The notes under the pieces: generated by a model
The model's input: the letters and a program-made list of their open reading frames with translations, nothing else
What the model was told of the DNA's origin: nothing
Databases searched by the model: none
Shown: positions 46,563 to 56,336 of the stretch, in pieces
Position numbering within the stretch: the first letter of the stretch is position 1
How the letters are laid out: each line of letters starts with the position of its first letter
Source: Pogona vitticeps
Lineage: Eukaryota > Chordata > Lepidosauria > Squamata > Agamidae
Assembly (NCBI RefSeq): GCF_051106095.1
Contig: NC_135783.1
Coordinates: 183,350,947 to 183,414,946 of the forward strand
Length of the DNA stretch: 64,000 nucleotides
Reading direction: 5' to 3'
Made by a program: the position numbers and the translations under genes

Positions 46563-47344
46563 CAGACTGCTTAAGCTTAATGGAGTGGGAATTTGGACTT
46601 TATTTCATCGGTCCTAATCCAGCATTCGAACCACTTTGTCATACTCTGGCTTTCTTTTTGGCTTTTCAAAAGAAAAGAAAATCACCACTCTGCCATGATG
46701 TCTTGAAGCAACAGCCTATTTTTGTGACATATTCCACCTTTTTTTTCACAACTATCATCATGGAAAGACACAGAACACATTTTGGCATATTAAAACCAAT
46801 GCACATTTATTCAGAAGGAAATCTCATAGTATTCAGTGCTCGCCTCGGTAAATTCTTATGCACGTGATCTTCTCTGCACAATGAATGCACGAGGGGGAGA
46901 GTGAGTATGAGCACATTAGGGCTGCCGTGAATATCACCATTGCCACATACACACACCACTGAGTTGAAGGGAACACTCTCGAGGTGGGCAGCAAGGAAAA
47001 AATAAGAGTTATCCGCTCTGGATGAATGATGTTGGGGGGGTGAGCTAGCTTGTTTCTCTTATGTTTTAATTCTTTTTTTTAAGCCTGAATAAGGCTTACA
47101 CAAACTCAAGATTACAGTCCCAATATCTGTCAGTGTCTCTCGGGAATATTGCTAAGAAGACAATAGAGTAGTTCCTGATAAAACACAATTATAAAACATT
47201 TTTTTTATAATTCCTTTTGAGTGCTAGGGCCAAAAGTGCTGCTGTCAGCCCCTTTAGCTTCCTTCGGTTGTGCTAATTTGAGAATCCAGCTGCAAGTCCA
47301 CATCTGACAGAACTCTTCCTATACATTTCACTGAGGTTAACATT

Positions 47345-47552
47345 GTGTGTCTGTGTTACATGCTATCAAGTCACATTCCAGCTTATGGCAACCCTCATAC
47401 GGTTTTTAAAGAACGTGAGAGATTCAAGAAATGCTTCACGATGGCCAGCACCGCCTCCCTCTTGTGAGTTTCCATGGCTGAGTGGGGATTTGAAGCTAAG
47501 TCTCCAGTGTCCTCGTTTGTCACCCAGTCCACTGCACCACTCTGGCTTTCGA
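47345..47552 (-). repeat. tRNA-derived SINE, reversed
   Basis: The body CAAGTCACATTCCAGCTTAT then GGCAACCCTCATACGG, the reversed B-box GGGATTTGAAGCTAAGTCTC and head CAGTCCACTGCACCACTCTG are visible. Same general family as 28985-29158. Confidence 0.65.
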
Positions 47553-48268
47553 GATTAGCATTTTTAGGGAGTCTTTTATTTTTAAACATGAGACTCACAT
47601 TGTGAGATCTGAAAGAGCAGGTATTGCTAACTATCCTCCTGTATATATAAATCAGTAGCAGAACTGTGGACTTCAATGAAAACATCATCAGACTCGAAGG
47701 CAGGTAGAGCGGTGGTTGCTTTCAACTAATCCTGGACATTGGGAGTTTATTTTTAGTACAGAATTAGCACAGGTCATTGCTGGTATGCGGACTGGTGTCT
47801 GTCATATGGAATCGGACTTTAAATGATATGGGAAAGAAGCAAGTGGTGAGTCCTGTTCTGAGTTACCAGCCATAGATATTTGCTTTTTAAAAAAATGGGC
47901 TAAAACTTTTATTGAATTTTTCAGAACCTTTTAGGTTTGCTTATGTAATATAAGATCTGGTTCTTAAGTGCTCTAACTGCGAGAATTATGGGATGCACAG
48001 AATGCGCTTCCTATAGCTCAGCAACATGATCTATTTTTTATTCATGTCATTAGCATTCTAGACTGACTTTTTAAAATCCCTGTACCAATCCACTGAATTT
48101 AAAAGGGATTCAGAGAGTGTGGGCTTCCACTGGAAACTCTCCCATGATTTTCGAGCATTTCTACCATCTTTTGTTCTTCCAAGAACAAAATTCTTTTTAA
48201 GGAGAAGAATGCAAAAAAGCTGCATAATGGCTTTTGATTGTTAGTACTGTGGTTCCCTCTATCTGGAT

Positions 48269-48404
48269 CAGGATGGATTTGATTTAAATCAGTTTGATTT
48301 AAATCATAATTTAAAAAAATGGATTTTTGATGATTTAAATTTTAAAAATCAATTAAAAATGTAATTCATGATCTTAAAAAAGTCATTGATTTTTAACCAC
48401 CCTG
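48269..48404. mobile_element. hAT-type MITE with perfect 8-bp TSD
   Basis: The 136-bp AT-rich element starts CAGGATGG and ends CCACCCTG. It is flanked on both sides by ATCTGGAT (48261-48268 and 48405-48412), an exact 8-bp target duplication as hAT elements make. The interior consists of repeated GATTTAAATCA-type palindromes and is non-coding. Confidence 0.85.
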
Positions 48405-49038
48405 ATCTGGATACAGCTTTAATGTATTTTTAAATGTAGCCTGTATTCAGCGATGTGGATATTCATAGTGTATATCGAAATGTATTGCGTGCCATTCCTT
48501 AGGTAGATTTATTAAATGTTTTTTTCTACAATATTCTGTTTACTCTAGATTATGCTGCTGCTGTAAACTGGGTTATACTTCTGTCTTGTAGTTTTATCAA
48601 TCCCAATATTTTGCACTGTATTGTTGGTGGTGTTTTTTTTGGGGGGGGGTTGTTCTTTGTCTTGTGTACTCTTGTTTGGAAGGCAAATAAACACTAATAA
48701 ATAATAGTAATCTTTAATCCAGTAAATTGAAAGAAACGTATCCGCCTTTCTCACATGCGACTTTGCTCCTGCATGTGCACAACTCCGCCCTGCATGTGCT
48801 GGCTTCTGTCATGACCGGAACCTAATGTGATCGCTGAACGGAGGAAGAAGACAGCTGCATGCAGGGCGGCTTAGAGGGGACCTTGATTGAAAGTATTTAT
48901 ATATGCTTGCATTTTAGCTTATGTTTGGTTGTCTAATTGTTTCCCCTTCTGCCTCATATTCCTATATGTAACTGTTGAATATGTGTTGAGGGATGACCAG
49001 TGCTGATTTACTGAGATCTATATATGTTTCTGTTTTAG

Positions 49039-49070
49039 TGTCCACCCCGAGTTCTTCCACCAGTACCAAG
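49039..49070 (+). CDS. TMEM237: TMEM237 exon 2
   Basis: Acceptor TTCTGTTTTAG ends at 49038 and the donor AAG|gtaaga begins at 49071. The 32-bp exon reads CPPRVLPPVP plus two bases (AG). The PPR-LPPVP motif matches the proline-rich N-terminus of human TMEM237. It ends in phase 2, which does not fit the exon at 56337 directly: AG plus A gives Arg, then TGA stop. An intervening exon is therefore needed (see 50004-50014). Confidence 0.85.
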
Positions 49071-49163
49071 GTAAGATTAATTGGGGAAATGAGCAGGTTA
49101 AAAAATCCCAGAGAAAGCATTGAAATCTTCCTTATTTAAGACCCTTACATTTTTTGTCCTGTA

Positions 49164-49848
49164 CAGTAGGACCCCCATATCATTTGGGGATTGGTTCCAA
49201 GCTTCCCTGTGGATACTGAAAACTGTGGATAATAGCGAATGCTAGAGAGACAGAGAGATTATGGTAGAAGGGGGGGGGGAACAAGAAAAAAACATATTTT
49301 CATATTTATTACCAGGATCAGCCACTAGGGGGTGCCAGATACCATGCTATGTAGCAGCAGCAATGGCGAACCTATGGCACGCATGCCACAGCTGGCACGC
49401 AGAGCCCTCTCTGCGAGCTCACGAGCCATAAGTCGCTAGATCGCTACTCCCCTCTCCCCCGCAGCCAAATCCGGGAAGGTGGCTGCAGCCATGGTGTTAG
49501 CACCCCAACAAGCTGCGAGCCAGAATCTGGAGCAGCTGGTGGTGATGGTGGATCTGGAGTAGGGTCTTGAGGCACCTCCATGCCCAGAATTCCCCCTTCC
49601 GCCGCCGCCTCCCAGATTTTGTTTGTTTTCAGTTTAGGCACTTGGGCCCAAAAAGGTTCACCGTCACTGCTATGTTGTCTTTGCTAACTACTGTTCATAG
49701 CACTGTCTCTCGCTCCCTCTAGTGGCTGGTTCTGGTAATACATGTGAAAATAGGGTTTTTTTCTGGATTTTTTCTTTCAATATTTTTAATATTTTCAGAT
49801 TGTGGATAAGTGAATCAGTTGATACTGATCCTGTTGATAAAGAAGTTC
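49164..49848. mobile_element. Tigger/MER2-like transposon remnant
   Basis: The left end CAGTAGGACCCCCATATCAT follows a TA and is typical of Tigger-type terminal repeats. Sub-terminal GGATACTGAAAACTGTGGAT is also typical. Toward the right, GATTGTGGATAAGTGAATCA marks the opposite end, which is degraded. Part of the interior is replaced by the hAT MITE at 49355-49669. No transposase coding is visible. Confidence 0.6.
49355..49669. mobile_element. hAT-type MITE nested in Tigger remnant
   Basis: Begins CAGCAGCAATGGCGAACC and ends GGTTCACCGTCACTG, which are roughly inverted repeats of each other. The flanks CTATGTAG (49347-49354) and CTATGTTG (49670-49677) form an 8-bp target duplication with one mismatch. 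The GGCGAACCTATGGCACGC start is shared with horizontally spread hAT families of amniotes. Non-coding. Confidence 0.75.
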
Positions 49849-50003
49849 TAGTGTATATGTTAAAGCCCTATTTATTGTTTCAGGGGAGAGGGATTATAAT
49901 AGTTGTGATTTATCATCTATTTCCAAATGTAATAGTATTATTTCTTTTATATTTCTTTCTTAATTTCTTTTCTACCTTGATTTGAAAAATCTTTCATCTG
50001 AAG

Positions 50004-50014
50004 TGGAAACCAAG
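50004..50014 (+). CDS. TMEM237: Predicted 11-nt TMEM237 microexon
   Basis: TGGAAACCAAG is preceded by an AAG acceptor with a pyrimidine-rich tract upstream (49945-49980) and followed by a strong donor gtgagt. Inserted between the exons at 49039 and 56337 it restores the frame: AG+TGGAAACCAAG+AT reads S-G-N-Q-D, then DIPLSR. This gives VPSGNQDDIPLSR, against human VPSQDDIPLSR. Exact phase fit, a conserved Q before DDIP and consensus splice sites support it; the small size and lack of transcript data limit confidence. Confidence 0.55.
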
Positions 50015-50068
50015 GTGAGTTCATTTATTACTTAACAGTTATTCTGCTCCTCATTCTCATTAGGGGAC

Positions 50069-50960
50069 TGTGAGGGTTCGTTAGGATGGGCTGTTTTCTC
50101 CCCAATAAACGGACGAGGCACTGTCGGCAAGTCAAAAGGTTCTCCATTTATTCCAACATTAACATCAACTGGGTTCCCCCCCACGAAGGGGTTTAAGGAT
50201 TCCTGTAACACATGGCTCGGTTTTAAGGGTGTCCACAAACTATGTACAAAAGGGTTCGTTGTCTCTGGATTCCAGGGGCCGGTTGTAGGTGGCACAGGCT
50301 CCAGTCCAGGGTCCAAAACTTCTTCCAAGGAGATCAAGGGTAGTGTCTCCTCGTCCCCACTCCAGCCGTCCCAGGAGGATCCCTCTCCTCCATCGGCACC
50401 CCAAGGGCCGTGTAACCCCCCAGCTTCCTCAGTTCGGCGATATGCCATTGCTTCTTTCTTTCAAGTTCCCTGGCAACCGCTTCTCTCTCCTCACGGAGTT
50501 TCCTCCTCCACTCCCTAGCTTCCATTTCGCCCCAATATGAGGGTCGGGGTTTCAAACCGAGCTGCCGGCGCTTTTCCGCCTCCTCATGAGGAACCCTGAC
50601 CTGTTCCCACTTATGGGTCCAGGGGTCCTGCATCCAAACCCATTCCCAACTGCCTGGAATGTCCCTTGGTCTTTCCCTTATATCCCCTACCCCTGCTTCA
50701 ATCTCCTCCCCTCTGTTTCCCGCCCGAACTCGCCCCGGTTCCCGGGTGATTTTTAACTCTTTCATGACCTCCTCCAGGTCATGGGTATCTACCCCCTTGT
50801 TTAGGGTGAGGGATCCGACGCTTTCCTTTCCCCAATCAGGGGTTTCCACGCTTTTCTCTTCCCGTCGCGGAGGGGATGGCGGGGGGGATGTCTGTGTGTG
50901 GTGGGTGCTCTTCGGGAGCGACGGCACTCCTATCATGGCCTCCATCTTGGGAGCCTCACA
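50069..50960 (-). repeat. 3' LTR of the Gmr1-type element
   Basis: 892 bp, TGTGAGG...CCTCACA ends. In the element's sense it encodes the last 209 or so residues of the long frame in its first 627 bp, a charged, probably coiled-coil stretch (REWRRKLREEREAVARELER). An AATAAA polyadenylation signal on the minus strand lies near 50147-50152. Confidence 0.93.
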
Positions 50961-53900
50961 TACCCCCCCATCCAAGAGTGCCGCTCGCTCCTCCTTGCTC
51001 CGCGCCCACGGACCATGCCGGGAGAAATAATCCACGTTAGAGTGCTCCAGGCCCTTGCGGTACTGAACGGTGAACGAAAAGGGTTGCAACGCAAGGTACC
51101 AACGGGTGAGCCTGGGGTTGGTTTCTTTCATATGATTTAACCATTGGAGGGGGGCATGATCGATCACCAACGTAAAAGGGGCCCCCTGTAGGTAATATTT
51201 TAAAGCGTGGGTGGCCCATCGTATTGCCAAGGCCTCTTTTTCTATTACTGCGTATTTCTCCTCCCTGGGCTTCAGTTTCCTACTCAGGTACAATATAGGG
51301 TATTCGGTCCCTCCTCTTACTTGGGATAACACAGCTCCCAAGCCCCGATCTGATGCATCAGTGAATAATACGAATGGGAGATTGAAGTCAGGGGAAAACC
51401 TAATGGGTAACTCACAAATTATTCCCTTTAACGTTTCGAAGGCTTTTTCTTGAGTCGGTCCCCACTTGACCTTGACCGAAGCCCTTTTCCTTGTAAGGTC
51501 TGTGAGAGGTGCTGCTATGGAAGCGAATTGGGGAATAAATTGTCGGTAATAACCAATCAATCCTAAAAACTGCTGCACCTCTCTTTTGGTCCTGGGTCTA
51601 TACCAGTTAGATATTTTTGTCACCTTCTCTTCCTGTGGTTGTATCTCTCCCTGCCCCACTTTGAACCCCAGATACTCTACTTTGTCTAACCCTATCCGGC
51701 ACTTCTTGGGGTTCACGGTTAGGCCGGCTTTTTTCAACTCACAGAGCACCTTCCTCAAGTGTGAGAGATGCTCTTCCCAACTAGAACTGAAAACGATGAT
51801 ATCGTCGATGTACGCCGCTGCCCATTCCCTCTGGGATTCTAACAACCTGTCCATGAGTCTCTGAAAGGTCGCGGCAGCCCCATGGAGCCCGAATGGCATT
51901 TTAACGAATTGGAAAAGCCCCTTTGGGGTGCAAAAAGCCGTTTTCTCCCTATCCTGAGCCCTCACCGGGATCTGCCAGTATCCCTTGGTTAAATCGATTG
52001 AACTCAGATACCTGGCATTCCCCAATTTATCCAATAAATCCCCAACCTTGGGCATGGGATAGGCGTCGAATTTGGAGACTGCATTCACCTTTCTGAAATC
52101 TACACAGAACCTCAAAGACCCATCAGGCTTGGGCACTATTACCGGGAAACTTCGCCAAGGACCTTTGGCAGGTTCAATAACCCCAATATTCAGCATGTCT
52201 TCGACTTCCTTCTCCATGAGTGACGTCACATGGTGGGGCCACGTTCTCCCATTCTCCCTCACCACCACTCCGGGGGTTGTTTCAATAGAGTGTTCTACCA
52301 ACGTGGTTTGTCCCGGTATCTTAGAGAACACCAGAGGGAACTCCGCTTTCAGGGCGAGGGCCTGCTTCCTTTGTAGGGGGTTTAGTACCTCCCCCACCGT
52401 GATGTCGTCATCCTCCCTCAATTCTCCAATCTCTGGCCCTAAGTCGTCATCGGCCTCCCCATCGAAGAAGCATTCACGGTCTACCCAGGCTTTTAGTAGA
52501 TTCACATGGAAGACTTGCCTCTTCTTTTTTCGATCTGGGGTCTCTACCTCATAATCAACCTCGCTTACCCTCCTCGTTATTTCGTAAGGCCCGTACCACT
52601 TAGCTAAGAATTTGGATGTTTCTGTTGGCAGCAGCACCAACACTTTTTGCCCCCTCTCGAATTCCCTAGGCTTTACCCGTTTATCGTAACGCTCCTTCTG
52701 CTTCTCCTGTGTCCTGGCCAGATTATCCTGTGCCACCTCCCATGCTACCTTCAAATTGTTTCTCATCTCTACTATTTGCTGCAGGGCATTCCGTGATGCA
52801 TCTTCTCCTTCTTCCCACTTTTCCCGTACCAGGTCCAATATACCTCGCGGTTGTCTCCCATATAACAATTCAAATGGTGAGAAGCCCGTTGACGACTGAG
52901 GGGCTTCCCTGACCGCAAACATTAATGGGTTAACAAACATATGCCATTTTTTGGGATGTTCCAACTCCACCTTCCTCAGCATCCCTTTCAGGGTATGGTT
53001 GAACCTCTCCACCAAGCCATTGGCCTGAGGATGATAAATTGAGGTTCTGAGGGGCTTGACCCCTAGAATATCCCACATTTGTTTAAAGGTTAAACTCATG
53101 AAATTGGACCCTTGGTCCGTTAACACCTCCCTTGGAAACCCTACTCTCGAGAAGACTCCCAAGAGTTCTTTGGCCAGCACTTTCGCAGTGGTCGACCTCA
53201 ACGGAATGGCCTCCAGGTATCGCGTTGCATAGTCAATGATCACCAGTATATACTGGTGTCCCCCTTCCGATTTAGTCAGGGGGCCTACAATGTCCATGGC
53301 AATCCGATCGAACGGCCTGTCTACTAGCGGCATAGGTATCAGGCCTGCCCCCGGGCCTGTCTTAGGCTGGGTTAGTTGGCACTCCGGGCATGATTTGCAG
53401 TATTCTTCTATGTGCTTCACCATGTTGGGCCAGAAAAATCTTTGTCGAATGCGTGCCAGCGTCTTCTGAGTTGCCAAATGCCCAGCCACCGGTAAATCGT
53501 GTGCCCAATGCATCACCCAGCCCCTTAAATGTTCTGGTACTACCAGGGCTGTTTCTTCGTCCTGCTCCCCTCGACGGATGTGGTATAGTAACCCTTGTCG
53601 TACTTCAAACCCCTCCCCATTTACCGGGGTGTCTCCCTCAGGGGAGGCCTTCTGAATATAGGGTCTCAGGGAAGGGTCATCCTGCTGCAGGCCCCTTAAT
53701 TGATCTCTGGACAACTGCATCACTTCTCCTTCCCCTTCTCCCCTGTCCTTTTCGCCAACAAATCCGTCTTCCGCTTGTCGAGCCAAGTCCTCCAGGCCTG
53801 GCCAGTCCCTGCCCAACAACATCTCTCGGGTCAAGCCAGGGACCACTCCCACCTCCAGTATTGCCTCTTGGGTTCCAATAGTCACATTCGCCCTTGCCGT

Positions 53901-55481
53901 GTCGTATTCCTTGGCATCTCCATGGATGCATCTCACCACAACCGTCTCCCCTAGTCTCGGGCCTTCTAACTCCCTCACCAGGGATCGGGTACACCCCGTG
54001 TCTATCAGGGCCCGTTTCCTCTGTCTGTTGACCTCAGCCGTCACTACCCACCCGGGATGGTACTTCTCACCCACCTTGGCTGCGCTCGCGTAGATGTTGG
54101 TCCACGCATATTCTTCGGCCGGGCAGAATTTCCGAATATGGCCAAACTGGCCACATCCGAAGCAGGCCGTCATCTTCTCTTTACCCTGGTTCCAGGTGGG
54201 TGCCAGCTTGCTCTTGGCCGGGTCCGTTGTTATCGTCGGTCGGGGGATCCGCGAACCCGTCGCGTTTACATATTCTATGCGGTCGGGGCCTTGTTTCTTA
54301 GGAGCTGCCGTCTGGTTCCCACGTGGAGCTCCGACGTTCGCTGCCTCCGCCATTTTCTCTCTGCTCCGGGGTTTCTCTCCCCCTGCTGGAGGGCGATTTG
54401 ACCATGGATCTTCCGCTCCTAGATAGTCTTCTAGTAGAGTGACGGCGTCCTCTACTGAGGTGGGTTTGTGTTTCACCACCCAGTTCCTGGGTCCTGGACT
54501 CAACGTTGACACCAGTTGCTCCAATATCATCAGCTCCAATACTTGCTCCGCCGTCTTTCCTTTCGGTTGCACCCACCTTGTGGCATTCACTCTCATCTTT
54601 TGTGCCACCGTTCGTGGGTGTATACCTGGTTTCAGTCGCAGTTCTCGAAAGCGTCTGCGGTAGGCTTTTTCATTCAGGTTCAGCGTATTAAGAATCGCCG
54701 TTTTCACCTTTTCATAGTCTCCCGCGTCCTCCGGGTCTAACGTGTCCACTATTTCTTGGGGCAGTCCCGTCAAGTAAGGGGTTACAATAAGTGCCCACTG
54801 TTCTTTTGGCCATTGTGCCGACACCGCCACTCTTTCAAATGTGTTTAAGAATGCCGCCGGGTCATCTTGAGGTCCCATCTTCTGTAGTTTGATGGGTGGA
54901 CGATGTGCAATCGTACCTCTTCCTTCTCCCGTGGTTGGTTTGGCGGTTAGCCCTATTTGTGTTCTGTTTAATTGCTCTATGATTAGCTTCTGCTGGTCCG
55001 CCAGTTGTTGCATCAGGGCTTCTTGTCCTTCCGTTATTTGCCTTATCCACTCGTCCATCTCCTTAGGAGGGGATGACAGCCCCCCGCGTTGGGCGCCAAT
55101 ATGTGAGGGTTCGTTAGGATGGGCTGTTTTCTCCCCAATAAACGGACGAGGCACTGTCGGCAAGTCAAAAGGTTCTCCATTTATTCCAACATTAACATCA
55201 ACTGGGTTCCCCCCCACGAAGGGGTTTAAGGATTCCTGTAACACATGGCTCGGTTTTAAGGGTGTCCACAAACTATGTACAAAAGGGTTCGTTGTCTCTG
55301 GATTCCAGGGGCCGGTTGTAGGTGGCACAGGCTCCAGTCCAGGGTCCAAAACTTCTTCCAAGGAGATCAAGGGTAGTGTCTCCTCGTCCCCACTCCAGCC
55401 GTCCCAGGAGGATCCCTCTCCTCCATCGGCACCCCAAGGGCCGTGTAACCCCCCAGCTTCCTCAGTTCGGCGATATGCCAT
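50334..55481 (-). CDS. Gag-Pol polyprotein of the Gmr1-type element
   Basis: About 1,715 residues. Regions in order by residue: an N-terminal segment encoded in the 5' LTR (1-127); the Gag core with a SCAN-like block at 267-355 (RRRFRELRLKPG, EQVLELMILEQLVSTL); a zinc knuckle CFGCGQFGHIRKFC at 440-453; a protease motif LIDTGCTRS at 492-500; integrase with an HHCC finger at about 659-701, catalytic core (MDIVGP, LTDQGSN, NGLVERFNHTLKG) and GPY module near 963; reverse transcriptase at about 1080-1290 with YIDD at 1224-1227; RNase H at about 1370-1480 (TDASDRGLGAVLS); and a charged C-terminus encoded in the 3' LTR. A methionine at residue 142, just inside the LTR boundary, is the more conventional start. 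It acts only in the element's own replication. Confidence 0.9.
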   Translation of the reverse strand: MAYRRTEEAGGLHGPWGADGGEGSSWDGWSGDEETLPLISLEEVLDPGLEPVPPTTGPWNPETTNPFVHSLWTPLKPSHVLQESLNPFVGGNPVDVNVGINGEPFDLPTVPRPFIGEKTAHPNEPSHIGAQRGGLSSPPKEMDEWIRQITEGQEALMQQLADQQKLIIEQLNRTQIGLTAKPTTGEGRGTIAHRPPIKLQKMGPQDDPAAFLNTFERVAVSAQWPKEQWALIVTPYLTGLPQEIVDTLDPEDAGDYEKVKTAILNTLNLNEKAYRRRFRELRLKPGIHPRTVAQKMRVNATRWVQPKGKTAEQVLELMILEQLVSTLSPGPRNWVVKHKPTSVEDAVTLLEDYLGAEDPWSNRPPAGGEKPRSREKMAEAANVGAPRGNQTAAPKKQGPDRIEYVNATGSRIPRPTITTDPAKSKLAPTWNQGKEKMTACFGCGQFGHIRKFCPAEEYAWTNIYASAAKVGEKYHPGWVVTAEVNRQRKRALIDTGCTRSLVRELEGPRLGETVVVRCIHGDAKEYDTARANVTIGTQEAILEVGVVPGLTREMLLGRDWPGLEDLARQAEDGFVGEKDRGEGEGEVMQLSRDQLRGLQQDDPSLRPYIQKASPEGDTPVNGEGFEVRQGLLYHIRRGEQDEETALVVPEHLRGWVMHWAHDLPVAGHLATQKTLARIRQRFFWPNMVKHIEEYCKSCPECQLTQPKTGPGAGLIPMPLVDRPFDRIAMDIVGPLTKSEGGHQYILVIIDYATRYLEAIPLRSTTAKVLAKELLGVFSRVGFPREVLTDQGSNFMSLTFKQMWDILGVKPLRTSIYHPQANGLVERFNHTLKGMLRKVELEHPKKWHMFVNPLMFAVREAPQSSTGFSPFELLYGRQPRGILDLVREKWEEGEDASRNALQQIVEMRNNLKVAWEVAQDNLARTQEKQKERYDKRVKPREFERGQKVLVLLPTETSKFLAKWYGPYEITRRVSEVDYEVETPDRKKKRQVFHVNLLKAWVDRECFFDGEADDDLGPEIGELREDDDITVGEVLNPLQRKQALALKAEFPLVFSKIPGQTTLVEHSIETTPGVVVRENGRTWPHHVTSLMEKEVEDMLNIGVIEPAKGPWRSFPVIVPKPDGSLRFCVDFRKVNAVSKFDAYPMPKVGDLLDKLGNARYLSSIDLTKGYWQIPVRAQDREKTAFCTPKGLFQFVKMPFGLHGAAATFQRLMDRLLESQREWAAAYIDDIIVFSSSWEEHLSHLRKVLCELKKAGLTVNPKKCRIGLDKVEYLGFKVGQGEIQPQEEKVTKISNWYRPRTKREVQQFLGLIGYYRQFIPQFASIAAPLTDLTRKRASVKVKWGPTQEKAFETLKGIICELPIRFSPDFNLPFVLFTDASDRGLGAVLSQVRGGTEYPILYLSRKLKPREEKYAVIEKEALAIRWATHALKYYLQGAPFTLVIDHAPLQWLNHMKETNPRLTRWYLALQPFSFTVQYRKGLEHSNVDYFSRHGPWARSKEERAALLDGGVCEAPKMEAMIGVPSLPKSTHHTQTSPPPSPPRREEKSVETPDWGKESVGSLTLNKGVDTHDLEEVMKELKITREPGRVRAGNRGEEIEAGVGDIRERPRDIPGSWEWVWMQDPWTHKWEQVRVPHEEAEKRRQLGLKPRPSYWGEMEAREWRRKLREEREAVARELERKKQWHIAELRKLGGYTALGVPMEERDPPGTAGVGTRRHYP

Positions 55482-55993
55482 TGCTTCTTTCTTTCAAGTT
55501 CCCTGGCAACCGCTTCTCTCTCCTCACGGAGTTTCCTCCTCCACTCCCTAGCTTCCGTTTCGCCCCAATATGAGGGTCGGGGTTTCAAACCGAGCTGCCG
55601 GCGCTTTTCCGCCTCCTCATGAGGAACCCTGACCTGTTCCCACTTATGGGTCCAGGGGTCCTGCATCCAAACCCATTCCCAACTGCCTGGAATGTCCCTT
55701 GGTCTTTCCCTTATATCCCCTACCCCTGCTTCAATCTCCTCCCCTCTGTTTCCCGCCCGAACTCGCCCCGGTTCCCGGGTGATTTTTAACTCTTTCATGA
55801 CCTCCTCCAGGTCATGGGTATCTACCCCCTTGTTTAGGGTGAGGGATCCGACGCTTTCCTTTCCCCAATCAGGGGTTTCCACGCTTTTCTCTTCCCGTCG
55901 CGGAGGGGATGGCGGGGGGGATGTCTGTGTGTGGTGGGTGCTCTTCGGGAGCGACGGCACTCCTATCATGGCCTCCATCTTGGGAGCCTCACA
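55102..55993 (-). repeat. 5' LTR of the Gmr1-type element
   Basis: 892 bp, the same length as the other LTR and nearly identical to it. On the minus strand it is followed directly by the primer-binding site. Confidence 0.93.
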
Positions 55994-56059
55994 GGGACCC
56001 CATGAGATTGAAACTAAACAGCTAAGTACGCCCTCCCATGACTTCGAAGCCCCTTCACC

Positions 56060-56290
56060 CACCATAGTGGTGAAAAAAGTGAGTCTCCCATCAAGAGGTT
56101 CTCAATTTGAATCTCACCTCCACTGTGAAATCGCCAGATGGCCTTAAGCGAGCCATTCTCTGTCAACCTGAATATTCCTGTCTACAATCTGGAAGGTGGG
56201 AATAGTACTCATTTACCTAACAGGGTATTGTAAGGGTTACAACTCCATTAATGTGTATGAAGTGCATGAACGCTTGCAAGAGTTATATTA
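56060..56290 (+). repeat. MIR/CORE-SINE-like remnant
   Basis: GTTCTCAATTTGAATCTCAC, CTTAAGCGAGCCATTCTCTG and GGGAATAGTACTCATTTACC followed by GGGTATTGTAAGGGTT resemble the order seen in ancient CORE-type SINEs and L2/L3 LINE tails. Non-coding and well diverged. Confidence 0.5.
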
Positions 56291-56336
56291 TTCCTTTGTG
56301 ACACATGTGTTTTCCTTTTTGACTTTTTGACTTCAG

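Larger units (their letters stand above)
44583..49038 (+). other. TMEM237: TMEM237 intron 1
   Basis: A 4.5-kb intron from GT at 44583 to AG at 49037-49038. It holds SINEs at 44995-45115, 46345-46562 and 47345-47552, a dispersed repeat at 45755-46200 and a hAT MITE at 48269-48404. I found no further exon. Confidence 0.65.
50069..55993 (-). mobile_element. Gmr1-type Ty3/gypsy LTR retrotransposon, looks whole
   Basis: A 5,925-bp element in antisense within a TMEM237 intron, flanked by a perfect 5-bp target duplication (GGGAC at 50064-50068 and 55994-55998). Two 892-bp LTRs (50069-50960 and 55102-55993, TG...CA) differ at about one site by eye, so insertion was very recent. Next to the 5' LTR lies a primer-binding site at 55081-55098 (TGGCGCCCAACGCGGGGG, tRNA-Lys type), and a G-rich polypurine tract touches the 3' LTR. 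One open frame (55481 to 50334, about 1,715 codons) carries a SCAN-like Gag region, CCHC knuckle, protease, integrase, then reverse transcriptase and RNase H. Integrase before reverse transcriptase is the Gmr1 order, known from marine animals and reptiles. No break was noticed. Confidence 0.93.
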
